DNA of 8,402 nucleotides from Shewanellaceae bacterium (GCA_016779685.1 JADHND010000065.1:1-8402); one strand, 5' to 3'; positions 1 through 7,264 are shown, numbered from the stretch's first letter. The notes: generated from the letters alone by a model not told the origin. A program made the numbers and translations.

Positions 1-1
1 A

Positions 2-913
2 ATGGATGTAATCGTAGGAGGGCATTCGCAAACAAAAGTTTGCATGAAAGCTGAGCACCATCACGCTTCAATCCAAGTTAATAGTAATTGTTTACCGGAT
101 AAAGTCAATGGTACTTGGATTATGCAGGCCCAAGATTGGGGCAAGTATGTTGGTCGCGCTGATTTTGTATATGCGCAAGGCCAGTTAAAGTTAACGCGCT
201 ATCAGCTTATCGATGTTAATTTAAAAGATTCTATTCAGCCAAGAATTAAACCTGATTTGGAGGTTAAAACTTTTTTAACCCCTTACTATGAGGCTGCTCA
301 AGCAGAGTCGCAAAATGTCGTGGCTTATTTGGATCGAGATTTACCAGGCCAAAGATCACGAGTCCGTAGCCAGCAAACTGCTCTTGGCGCTTTGGTCGGC
401 GATGCTGTTAATAACGTTCTAGATGTTGATTTTACCATCACGAATTCAGGAACGATTCGCGATTCACTCGCAGCCGGTGTGATTACGAACAAAGATCTTT
501 TAAGGGTTTTTCCTTTTAAAAATAAAATGATCAAAATTAACACGACTGGAGCTGAATTGATGCATTATTTAGCGCTGGTGGCTCAAATTCCAGCAGGGAC
601 AGGGGCTTTTCCACAATTTTATGGGATCATCCTACCGTATCACTTACCGTTGCGCCCAGAGGAGATTTTAATTCAAGGCAATCCTTTAGACGTCAATCGT
701 ATTTATAGTTTTGGTGTGAGTGACTTTATGGCTTACGGTGGCGATGGCTATCCATACGTGATGGAGAATGCAGCCTATGAAGTTGATGAGATGGATTTTT
801 ATCATCGTCATGTTTTGGAGCGTTTTTTCGAGGCTCAATCAGATTTGGTGTTGCTACCTTATTTTGAATACGCTAAACAACAAACGCTTATGGCTCGGAC
901 TTCTCTTGAATAG
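2..913 (+). CDS. ushA: UshA/NadN-type periplasmic 5'-nucleotidase (UDP-sugar hydrolase family), 5'-truncated by the window
   Basis: This is the C-terminal 303 residues of a 5'-nucleotidase. The frame is open at the window edge, so the ATG at position 2 is an internal Met and not the start. Visible residues begin with the last metallophosphatase motif (GGHSQ, residues 6-10 of the fragment), followed by a Cys pair (C14, C30) at nearly the spacing of the E. coli UshA disulfide. The C-terminal substrate domain keeps every nucleotide-binding position I can align to UshA: R118 and R122, R153 in an SGxIRDS motif, F172 and N174, and F242 and D248 in FxxxGGDGYP. These include the two stacking Phe residues. 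The family hydrolyses 5'-nucleotides, UDP-sugars or NAD in the periplasm for nucleoside scavenging. The exact substrate (UshA-like or NadN-like) cannot be decided here. The signal peptide and the first metal motifs lie upstream of the window. The gene runs head-on into the PAS gene and overlaps it by 26 bp. Confidence 0.9.
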   Translation: MDVIVGGHSQTKVCMKAEHHHASIQVNSNCLPDKVNGTWIMQAQDWGKYVGRADFVYAQGQLKLTRYQLIDVNLKDSIQPRIKPDLEVKTFLTPYYEAAQAESQNVVAYLDRDLPGQRSRVRSQQTALGALVGDAVNNVLDVDFTITNSGTIRDSLAAGVITNKDLLRVFPFKNKMIKINTTGAELMHYLALVAQIPAGTGAFPQFYGIILPYHLPLRPEEILIQGNPLDVNRIYSFGVSDFMAYGGDGYPYVMENAAYEVDEMDFYHRHVLERFFEAQSDLVLLPYFEYAKQQTLMARTSLE

Positions 914-1328
914 CTTCTTCAGATACATCGTAGATCATGATGCTGATGTGCGTTACTTTGCCTGTCAATGATGTTAAAGGTGTCATGGTGATATTCTGAT
1001 ACATAAATTCACTAGGACTGCTCAATGGACGGTGATTACTGAATTTAAATAAGTAAGGACGTTGTTTCCAATTAATAAACGTCCTTATTTTTAAATTAAA
1101 CATTGAGTTCACTTTTTTTTCAAACCATGATTGCTCAATTTCAGGGAAATTGACAAATAAATTTTGCCCTTTAATGGTGTTGGGTGCAACATTACTGTAG
1201 CTCTCCATAAATCCATTCCATAATTGAATGTTATATTGGGTATCGATGACCACTAACCCAACTTCAATGTTTTGAATGATGTCGATAAGCCAATGCATTT
1301 CATCAACTTCGTTGTGTTCTAAACTCAT
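888..1328 (-). CDS. Stand-alone PAS-domain sensor protein
   Basis: A 146-residue protein that looks like one PAS fold and little else. Residues 21-46 resemble the first PAS strands (a GLVVIDTQYNIQLWN stretch), residues 54-63 resemble the GxxLFxxFPE turn, and residues 98-129 form the closing strands, ending in a DVSEE segment like the D-[IV]-[TS] boundary that usually leads into a GGDEF or kinase output domain. Here the protein stops about 12 residues later, so it has no output domain of its own. There is no signal peptide or membrane segment, so it is probably cytoplasmic. PAS domains bind small ligands or cofactors or mediate protein contacts; no cofactor-specific residue can be named here. 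Its start lies 2 nt after the stop of the response regulator gene, with only a weak GGATGA ribosome site inside that gene's end, so translational coupling is likely. By inference it is a sensory partner of that regulator. Confidence 0.8.
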   Translation of the reverse strand: MSLEHNEVDEMHWLIDIIQNIEVGLVVIDTQYNIQLWNGFMESYSNVAPNTIKGQNLFVNFPEIEQSWFEKKVNSMFNLKIRTFINWKQRPYLFKFSNHRPLSSPSEFMYQNITMTPLTSLTGKVTHISIMIYDVSEEAIQEKSEP

Positions 1329-1330
1329 AT

Positions 1331-2437
1331 TTAATCATCCAATAAGTAATTTAATTTAAATTGTAAGGTCTCGAGTGATCTTTCTGTAAATAAAATGAGG
1401 AGATCACAACAAATGTTTTCGTTTTCAATCGTGTAATTAATTTCTGTAGTGAGTACTTTTTGCCAAGAATTAACACTTCTCGCCAACAGCGATGTTGGCG
1501 TTAGGTCATCTCCTAGGACAATAGGGTGCCGTTGGGCAAAGACCATATCGAGTTGAGTACCAAAGCCTTGGATAAAAGCACCAATTAATATATTGGAGAC
1601 GTCGACCAGCATTTCTAATTTGACGTTGGGCTTGTCAGAATAATTCGGAAAGTCAATGAGACGGGCTAAGTCTTCATAATTGGTATCATGAAAAATAATC
1701 AGTGCTTCTCCAGCAACCCCGCCACTCATGAAACTTTGGCAGAGAGCCAGTGTCCCTGTTTTTTTTTCAACCTCTTCTAATACCATTGAAAGTTCTTGTA
1801 TTTCTAAGAGATTGACATTAGGAATTGGCATTTTAACAAACACATTCAGTACACTTGCCAATAAAGCGGCAGCCTGCCCCATAGCAATGTTTGAGATTTC
1901 TTGTACAGCTTCGCGAATACCTGTTTGTAACATAGGGTTAGAAACCCCTTTGCTTTCGGTACGGGTTTTGATGGGAGCTGGTGTTGCTGGAGCGGCAGCT
2001 TGGGTAGCTTTAGGTGTGAGTGAAGGCGTCGATGCAGCTGGCGCTGGCTTTTCTGAATCGGTTGCTTTTGAATGAAAAATATTAAATTGTTTTAAAAGTT
2101 CAATTAAGGTGTCTGTTTTGCATGGTTTTTGAATGAATGCGAGCGCACCTAACTCTAGAACTCTTTTTTTTGCTTCTTCTTGAATGTCGCCTGAAATAAC
2201 GATGACTTTTTGCTTTAAACTTGATATTTGCATGGCCTGCAGTACTTGATAACCATCCATAACAGGCATGTTTAGGTCTAGAAACAAAACATCGCCCAGA
2301 TCTTTCTGTAATCCTTCCACAGCTTGATGACCATTTTCGGCATAGGTAATTGAAACATCCCAGTCGATTGGGAGAGCCCGAGTGAGTTGTTTGCGAGCCA
2401 TGGATGAATCATCACAAATAATAATAGGCGTCGACAT
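1331..2437 (-). CDS. Response regulator: REC receiver domain fused to a CheC-like phosphatase domain
   Basis: A 368-residue two-domain protein. Residues 1-118 are a receiver domain with the acidic pair D9/D10, phospho-acceptor D54 (in FLDLNMPVMDG), S82 and K104, all the residues needed for phosphorylation. Residues about 123-168 are a flexible Ala/Pro/Thr-rich linker. Residues about 169-368 resemble CheC/CheX-type CheY-P phosphatases. Two ExxN-like motifs occur, E180-x2-N183 and D279-x2-N282, each followed by exactly 22 residues and then Pro (P206, P305), as in the CheC consensus. The second has Asp in place of Glu, and the -4 position is Glu in both rather than Asp/Ser. The likely role is dephosphorylation of a CheY-like protein under control of its own receiver. 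No chemotaxis or kinase gene is in view. The ATG has no Shine-Dalgarno site before it, and an in-frame stop lies three codons upstream, so this start is forced. A 79-bp gap separates it from the upstream GIY-YIG gene. Confidence 0.88.
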   Translation of the reverse strand: MSTPIIICDDSSMARKQLTRALPIDWDVSITYAENGHQAVEGLQKDLGDVLFLDLNMPVMDGYQVLQAMQISSLKQKVIVISGDIQEEAKKRVLELGALAFIQKPCKTDTLIELLKQFNIFHSKATDSEKPAPAASTPSLTPKATQAAAPATPAPIKTRTESKGVSNPMLQTGIREAVQEISNIAMGQAAALLASVLNVFVKMPIPNVNLLEIQELSMVLEEVEKKTGTLALCQSFMSGGVAGEALIIFHDTNYEDLARLIDFPNYSDKPNVKLEMLVDVSNILIGAFIQGFGTQLDMVFAQRHPIVLGDDLTPTSLLARSVNSWQKVLTTEINYTIENENICCDLLILFTERSLETLQFKLNYLLDD

Positions 2438-2516
2438 GAGGATTTAAATATAGAATGGGTACGTTTTTAAAGCATAGTTTGAGTTTTAGAAATTATCTTG
2501 GGTGTTGTTTAAATTT

Positions 2517-2789
2517 TTACGCTTGAAAAAGAGGGTATTGCTTAACCCAGTTCTCTTTTTCCTTTTTAGTCATACTCTTAATTTTGTATTCAAGCTGACT
2601 GGCTTCGCTACGATTGGATAATACGTATAGCGAAACCAGAATGACGGGGCTTCGGGCTCGGGTGTATTTAGCACCTCGCCCTGTGTTGTGCTGTTTCATT
2701 CGTCTTGAAATGTTGGTGGTGATGCCTGTATAGAGCGTTTTATCATCGCATCTCAGCAAATAAACATACCAAGCCTGGGTTTTTGCCAT
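2517..2789 (-). CDS. yhbQ: GIY-YIG nuclease-domain protein, YhbQ/UPF0213-like
   Basis: A 90-residue single-domain protein of the GIY-YIG superfamily. The signature appears as YVY (residues 8-10) and YTG (residues 20-22). It is followed by the basic helix TTNISRRMKQHN with the catalytic-type R30 and H34, a GRGAKYTR loop (residues 37-44), and the metal-binding-type E67 in a QLEYKIK helix. The layout and length match small YhbQ-like proteins such as E. coli YhbQ (about 100 residues). Some of these are reported to cut DNA, but the cellular role is unsettled, so nuclease activity here is inferred from the family. Its ATG lies one base after the trkA stop codon and lacks a good ribosome site, suggesting coupled translation as the last gene of the def operon. 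No membrane segment or extra domain is visible. Confidence 0.85.
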   Translation of the reverse strand: MAKTQAWYVYLLRCDDKTLYTGITTNISRRMKQHNTGRGAKYTRARSPVILVSLYVLSNRSEASQLEYKIKSMTKKEKENWVKQYPLFQA

Positions 2790-2790
2790 G

Positions 2791-4194
2791 TTAAAAATTC
2801 AATATCTCAGGCTCGAACAGCTTTTCAATTTCATTGATGAATTTTTTATCCACTAAAAATAAAATGATGTGATCACCTGATTCAATGGTGGTCTTATCAT
2901 GGGCAATTAAAACTTCATCATCACGCAGGATGGCGCCGATGGTCACACCATGAGGGAGTTTTATTTGATCGATCTGCCGACCAACCACTCGAGAAATTTC
3001 TGGCGTACCGTTGGCGATAATTTCAATGGCTTCAGCCGCGCCTCTTCTCAAGGAGTACACATGACAAATTTCGCCTTGTCGGATGTGCGTTAGAATAGCA
3101 GAAATGGTGGCTTGTTGTGGAGAGATGGCGATATCAATGCGAGCTTCTTGAATGAGTTCAGAGTAGGCTTCACGCTGGATCAGCACCATCGCTTTTTTTG
3201 CGCCCAGTCTTTTTGCAAGCAAGGCGGACATGATATTTGCTTCATCATCGTTGGTTACTGCAATAAAAATATCAACCTGATCAATATGTTCATCGATAAG
3301 CAATTCATTATCAGAAGCATCACCGCAAAAAACGGTGGTGTTGCTTAGGCGTTCTGAAATCAGTTGTGCCCGTTCAATGTTGCGTTCAATTAGTTTGACA
3401 TTATGCTGCTCTTGTAAACGATCAGCCAGCCCATAGCCTATGTTGCCACCACCGGCAATCATGACATTATGATATTGATCATCGTTTTTTTGAACCTCAG
3501 CAATCACCTCACGAATATGCCGAGAGTCGGCAATAAAAAAGACTTCATCTCCGGCTTCAATCATCGTGGTGCCACGAGGCATGATGGGTTGACCCTGACG
3601 AAAAATAGCGGCAACTCGTGTGTCAATGTGTGGCATATGCTCTCGTAGCGAAGAGAGTGCATTGCCTACAAGCGGACCGCCATAATGTGCTGTCACTGCA
3701 ATTAAACTAATATGCCCTTCTCCAAAATCCAGTACCTGTAAGGCGCCAGGATATTGAATCAGCCGTAAAATATAGTTGGTGACGAGTTGTTCAGGCGCAA
3801 TCATTTCGTCAATGGCAAAACCATAGGGCTGATTGGCTTCATCGGGATCATATTTGATGAAAAGATTGTCTTTATAGTCTAGATATTTTTCTGAACGGAT
3901 CCGTGCAATTTTTTTTGGGGTGCCAAATAAAGTATAAGCGGTGTGGCAAGCAGCAATATTGGATTCATCGTTGCTTGTAATTGCAATGATGAGATCAGCA
4001 TCATTGGCGCCTGCGCTATGAAGAGTAGAGGGATGGGAGGCGTGTCCTTGCACCACTCTTAAGTCATACTTGTCTTGTAACACTCGTAGTTTTTTTTTAT
4101 CTAAATCAACAATGGTGATGTCGTTGTCTTCGCTGACGAGGTTCGCTGCTAAACTTGCGCCTACTTGCCCAGCGCCTAAGATGATAATCTTCAT
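2791..4194 (-). CDS. trkA: TrkA, NAD-binding regulatory subunit of the Trk potassium uptake system
   Basis: A 467-residue peripheral membrane protein that gates the TrkH/TrkG K+ channel in response to nucleotides. It has the doubled RCK architecture. RCK-N1 covers about residues 1-120 with the dinucleotide motif GAGQVG (7-12) and acidic D30. RCK-C1 covers about 135-225. RCK-N2 covers about 241-355 with GGGNIG (248-253) and acidic E270. RCK-C2 covers about 370-455. Long stretches are near-identical in kind to E. coli TrkA, for example IAPEQLV, EHMPHIDTRVAAIFR and AVTNDDEANIMSA. It is slightly longer than E. coli TrkA (458), mainly because of an acidic insertion around residues 112-122 at the end of RCK-N1. 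Its ATG overlaps the rsmB stop in an ATGA junction, and a GGAAA ribosome site lies within rsmB. No trkH is in the window, so the channel subunit must be encoded elsewhere. Confidence 0.97.
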   Translation of the reverse strand: MKIIILGAGQVGASLAANLVSEDNDITIVDLDKKKLRVLQDKYDLRVVQGHASHPSTLHSAGANDADLIIAITSNDESNIAACHTAYTLFGTPKKIARIRSEKYLDYKDNLFIKYDPDEANQPYGFAIDEMIAPEQLVTNYILRLIQYPGALQVLDFGEGHISLIAVTAHYGGPLVGNALSSLREHMPHIDTRVAAIFRQGQPIMPRGTTMIEAGDEVFFIADSRHIREVIAEVQKNDDQYHNVMIAGGGNIGYGLADRLQEQHNVKLIERNIERAQLISERLSNTTVFCGDASDNELLIDEHIDQVDIFIAVTNDDEANIMSALLAKRLGAKKAMVLIQREAYSELIQEARIDIAISPQQATISAILTHIRQGEICHVYSLRRGAAEAIEIIANGTPEISRVVGRQIDQIKLPHGVTIGAILRDDEVLIAHDKTTIESGDHIILFLVDKKFINEIEKLFEPEILNF

Positions 4195-5489
4195 AAGTCT
4201 GTTTCCATTAACTTTTGTAATCTAGCATAATAGAAACCATCCATATTGTCTTGCCCTGGTAAGATTTGCCAGCCAATTTTTTCGGGCGCATGTTCAATAG
4301 GGCAGTGTTTTGCATTAGGCGTTCGAGCCAAAAAGTTTGCAATTTGTTGCTCATTTTCTTCCGGCAATACCGAACATGTAGCGTATAGAAGTACCCCATT
4401 CGGTTTTAAATGCTGCCAACAGGCATCTAAAATATCAGCTTGTCGTTTAACTAGACAAGTGATGTCACTGGCTTGGCGCAACCATTTGATGTCAGGGTGG
4501 CGTCTGATAACCCCAGTTGCGGAGCACGGCGCATCTAGCAAAATACGGTCATAATGCGCCCCTTGGTGCCACGTTGAAAAATCACTGGCATCGCCCACTT
4601 GTATGTTAGCTGACAATTGTAAGCGTTTGAGATTTTCATCAATACTTTGAAGTCGCTGTGGTTCAATATCGATGGCCACCAGTTCTTGTATCCAAGGATA
4701 GCGCTCAAGTAGGTGGCATGTTTTCCCCCCCGGAGCTGCACACGCATCTAAAACTCTATCATTGGGTTGGCAAATCAAAAGTTCAGCAGCCCATTGTGCT
4801 GCTGCATCCTGAACCGACGCGCTGCCTTCCATGAATCGAGGTAGCTGAGTAACACCATGAGGCTGCTCTAATAACATCGCGTTATCGCTAGGCCCTGCGC
4901 TAGCGTGGATGTCAGCTTGTTTCAAATCAGCCAAGTATTGACTTCGTGGTTGTTGACGCGCATTGTTTCTGAGCCACATTGGAGAACGTTGATTGTTCTG
5001 TTCGAGAATGGTTTGCCAATGGTGAGGGTAGGCAGTTTTAATTTTTTGGATAAGCCAGTTGGGGTGCCGATATTTAAAAACAGGTGTTTCATCTGGTAAG
5101 CTTGGGCGTTCTCGATCCAGCTTACGTAGTATAGCATTAACCAATTTCGTCAGATGCTTAGCTTTGAGTGCCCGTGCGGCCTCTACGGTCTCAGAAAGAA
5201 CAGCATATTTAGCCGTACGCATGAAGTACAATTGGTAAGCGCCGACCATCAGCAGATGATGGATGACACGATCTTTGCGTCCAAATTTTTTGGAAAGCTG
5301 AACGCTGACAAGTTGATCAAGAACTGGGAGGTGCCTTAAAACACCATAGGAAATTTCCCCGACCAAGGCTTTATCTGCTGGGCTGAGTGGTTGCTGAGCG
5401 CTAGGGAGCACTTGCGATAGCGATTGCTGCTGTTCAACTACTTGAAAACAAACACGAGCAGCGATGGCTCTAACGTTAAGCGTTTTCAT
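4191..5489 (-). CDS. rsmB: RsmB, 16S rRNA (cytosine-967 C5)-methyltransferase
   Basis: A 432-residue enzyme, close to the E. coli length (429), that uses S-adenosylmethionine to form m5C967 in 16S rRNA in the cytoplasm. Residues about 5-135 are the NusB-like RNA-binding domain. The methyltransferase half starts near residue 140. The SAM-binding motif I is DACAAPGGKT (248-257), D274 sits in VAIDIEP, and motif II/III is GDASD (299-303). Motif IV is DAPCS with C322, and motif VI is TCS with C372, the pair expected for the catalytic and product-release cysteines of m5C enzymes. All key residues are present. The start ATG overlaps the fmt stop codon (ATGA) and has no good ribosome site, so translation probably depends on fmt. 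The stop likewise overlaps the trkA start. The order fmt-rsmB-trkA matches E. coli. Confidence 0.97.
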   Translation of the reverse strand: MKTLNVRAIAARVCFQVVEQQQSLSQVLPSAQQPLSPADKALVGEISYGVLRHLPVLDQLVSVQLSKKFGRKDRVIHHLLMVGAYQLYFMRTAKYAVLSETVEAARALKAKHLTKLVNAILRKLDRERPSLPDETPVFKYRHPNWLIQKIKTAYPHHWQTILEQNNQRSPMWLRNNARQQPRSQYLADLKQADIHASAGPSDNAMLLEQPHGVTQLPRFMEGSASVQDAAAQWAAELLICQPNDRVLDACAAPGGKTCHLLERYPWIQELVAIDIEPQRLQSIDENLKRLQLSANIQVGDASDFSTWHQGAHYDRILLDAPCSATGVIRRHPDIKWLRQASDITCLVKRQADILDACWQHLKPNGVLLYATCSVLPEENEQQIANFLARTPNAKHCPIEHAPEKIGWQILPGQDNMDGFYYARLQKLMETDL

Positions 5490-6439
5490 GAGCTGCTGAT
5501 CAAAGAAGTGCCTAACTGAAACCAGTTTGGATGGGCATTGATGATGTCTTGAACAGGTAAACTGCGTTTGTTAGGCATTTGAATCTTTTCTAATAGCAAG
5601 CTGCCTTGGCCAGTGCTGATGAGCAATCCTTGCGCATCACAGCGAATAATTTCGCCACAAGGCCTACTATCATTCTCAGGCACTACACTAGCAAGTTTGA
5701 CTTTAATAGCTTGCTGTTTATGAATGAAATAGCTGTTTGGCCATGGGTCAAAGGCTCGAATTTCTTGATGAAGTTCGGTGGCTGATTTTGTAAAATCCAG
5801 TTGTGCTTCAGCTTTCGTGAGCTTATGAGCATGGGTTGCTTGAGCGTGATCCTGCGGTTTCGGCTGTAGTTGACCTTGTCCCATTGATAGCAATGCATCC
5901 AGCAACGCAGTACAGCCAAGCTGAGCTAATTTTTCATATAAAGTGGCGCTGGTGTCTTGTTCTGTAATGTCACAGCTGGCTGTGTATAAGATGTCGCCAG
6001 TGTCTATACCTTCGTCCATTTGCATAATCGTGACACCTGTTTCGCGATCACCTGCCCAGATAGAACGCTGAATGGGAGCGGCTCCACGCCATTTAGGCAA
6101 CAATGAACCATGGACGTTGAGACAACCTAGTTCAGGGATGTCTAAGACAGCTTGTGGTAGAATTAACCCATAAGCAACCACCACCATGAGATCTGCTTGA
6201 TGGGCTTTTAGCTGCGCTTGAACTTCCGTGTCTCGTAAGGTTTTAGGTTGAAAAACGGGAATATGAGCTGCTAATGCCAGCTGTTTGACCGGGCTTTCTT
6301 GAAGGCGTTGACCGCGGCCAGCTGGTTTATCGGGTTTAGTGTAGACCGCAACGACATCGTGATGACTATTCAATAAACTGGTTAAATGACGGGCAGCAAA
6401 ATCAGGCGTACCCGCAAAGAGAATGCGATAGGATTTCAA
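5486..6439 (-). CDS. fmt: Fmt, methionyl-tRNA formyltransferase (TTG start)
   Basis: This cytoplasmic enzyme transfers a formyl group from 10-formyl-tetrahydrofolate to Met-tRNAfMet for translation initiation. The chosen start is the TTG at 6439, giving 317 residues beginning MKSYRILFAGTPDF. It has a GAGG ribosome site (6449-6452) at a 9-nt spacing. An in-frame TTG at 6448, adding three residues, abuts that GAGG directly and is less likely. No ATG lies near the N-terminus. With this start, catalytic N108, H110 and D146 fall on the same numbers as in E. coli Fmt. The motifs visible are the tRNA-contacting loop KPDKPAGRG, the folate-site NVHGSLLPKWRG, and GIDTGD. A C-terminal OB-fold-like domain covers about residues 205-310. 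It lies 22 nt after def and overlaps rsmB by 4 bp, so the three genes are surely co-transcribed. Confidence 0.96.
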   Translation of the reverse strand: MKSYRILFAGTPDFAARHLTSLLNSHHDVVAVYTKPDKPAGRGQRLQESPVKQLALAAHIPVFQPKTLRDTEVQAQLKAHQADLMVVVAYGLILPQAVLDIPELGCLNVHGSLLPKWRGAAPIQRSIWAGDRETGVTIMQMDEGIDTGDILYTASCDITEQDTSATLYEKLAQLGCTALLDALLSMGQGQLQPKPQDHAQATHAHKLTKAEAQLDFTKSATELHQEIRAFDPWPNSYFIHKQQAIKVKLASVVPENDSRPCGEIIRCDAQGLLISTGQGSLLLEKIQMPNKRSLPVQDIINAHPNWFQLGTSLISSS

Positions 6440-6461
6440 AGTAGACAACCTCGTGGTGTTT

Positions 6462-6974
6462 TTATGGATTGTTTTTATTTTTTCGAGTCTGTTTCAGTAG
6501 CTTTTCTCGAATGCGTTGGCGTTTAAAGGGAGACAAGTAGTCGACAAATAAAATACCTTTGAGGTGGTCTACTTCATGTTGAATACAAATAGAAAGCAGT
6601 TCATCAGCATCCAATTCAAACGGCTGCCCCATGGCATCAAAAGCTTTAATATGGACACGTTCGGCTCGTTCAACAGCTGCGTATACATTGGGTACAGATA
6701 AGCAGCCTTCTTCATTGGTAAAGGTGCCCGCTGTTGAGGTGAGTTCAGGATTAATAAAAATTTTTTGGTCGTCCTGATTGTCTGAAAAATCCATCACAAT
6801 GATTTGCTTGTGTACATTGACTTGGGTCGCAGCTAAACCGATGCCATTCTCTGCATACATGGTTTCAAACATATCGGCTATTAATTCTTTTAGCGATTCG
6901 TCAAAAACAGTAACGGGTTCAGCGATAGTCCGTAAGCGCTCGTCTGGGAAAGTTAACACATCTAGTTTAGCCAT
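6462..6974 (-). CDS. def: Def, peptide deformylase
   Basis: This metallo-hydrolase removes the N-formyl group from nascent polypeptides. Two ATGs lie two codons apart (6980 and 6974). The inner one is chosen because an AAGAG ribosome site sits 7 nt before it but only 1 nt before the outer one, and because MAKLDVLTFPDERLR aligns better with known Def N-termini. This gives 170 residues. All three family motifs are intact: GIGLAATQ (residues 44-51), EGCLS with metal ligand C91, and QHEVDHL with metal ligands H133 and H137 and catalytic E134. The spacing is as in E. coli Def (C90, H132, E133, H136). The C-terminus is a basic tail. It is the first gene of the def-fmt-rsmB-trkA operon, reading away from smg. 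Confidence 0.97.
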   Translation of the reverse strand: MAKLDVLTFPDERLRTIAEPVTVFDESLKELIADMFETMYAENGIGLAATQVNVHKQIIVMDFSDNQDDQKIFINPELTSTAGTFTNEEGCLSVPNVYAAVERAERVHIKAFDAMGQPFELDADELLSICIQHEVDHLKGILFVDYLSPFKRQRIREKLLKQTRKNKNNP

Positions 6975-7021
6975 ACACATACTCTTGTTTAATCAGGGGG
7001 TTTAAAGGTTTTATCCCCGTT

Positions 7022-7030
7022 ATTTTAACA
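7022..7030 (-). promoter_or_regulatory. Candidate extended -10 promoter for the def operon
   Basis: On the minus strand the sequence reads TGTTAAAAT, fitting the extended -10 pattern TGnTATAAT with one change. It would start transcription near 7015, about 40 nt before the def ATG. No good -35 hexamer is seen at 16-18 bp, which is common for extended -10 promoters. A short GGGG/CCCC inverted repeat (6997-7000 with 7015-7018) lies around the predicted start. Prediction from sequence only. Confidence 0.45.
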
Positions 7031-7125
7031 TTTATTGACCCTAAAAAGGTATGTTTTTGTGTTGGAAACGCAGATTTAATCGCTAATTTCAATCACAATA
7101 GTTTTCTCTGCTTTGTTATATCGCC

Positions 7126-7131
7126 TATAAT
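7126..7131 (+). promoter_or_regulatory. Candidate -10 element for smg
   Basis: A consensus TATAAT faces smg. The best -35 partner is poor (TTTTCT at 7102-7107, 18-bp spacing). If used, transcription would start near 7138 and leave a long leader of about 140 nt before the smg ATG. A nearer promoter cannot be excluded. Confidence 0.35.
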
Positions 7132-7264
7132 CAAATTAAGTTCAATATAAAATAAGTCGCGATCAGATGCATACATGATCAAAGCTTAACAGCGTGGTAG
7201 ATGTAAAATCAAAGGCAGGACAGGTTTTCATAGTGTAAGTTCCATAGGGTCATTTGGGTATCGA

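Noticed and set aside
2..4. ATG at position 2 as a true start of a short nucleotidase
   Set aside because: The preceding base belongs to an open frame, and the family needs the metallophosphatase domain upstream of the GGHSQ motif, so the gene is simply cut by the window edge.
325..543. Minus-strand frame inside the nucleotidase gene
   Set aside because: It lies wholly within a gene with clear family residues, has no ribosome site, and its peptide resembles no known protein.
768..971. Plus-strand frame bridging the nucleotidase end and the PAS gene
   Set aside because: It overlaps two supported genes out of frame and its peptide has no recognisable domain.
888..1328. PAS protein as a truncated sensor kinase or diguanylate cyclase
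   Set aside because: The sequence after its stop is intact nucleotidase coding sequence on the other strand, with no remnant of a GGDEF or kinase domain.
1728..2075. 115-codon plus-strand frame opposite the response regulator
   Set aside because: Its length comes from the Ala/Pro-rich linker read on the other strand; the minus-strand protein has conserved receiver and CheC motifs.
4208..5339. Several 60-100 codon frames on both strands within rsmB
   Set aside because: All are shadows of a full-length RsmB with intact catalytic motifs; none has its own start signals.
7051..7086. Short plus-strand ATG frame upstream of smg
   Set aside because: Only 11 codons, with the AAAGG just 1 nt from the ATG, so it is not a credible leader peptide.
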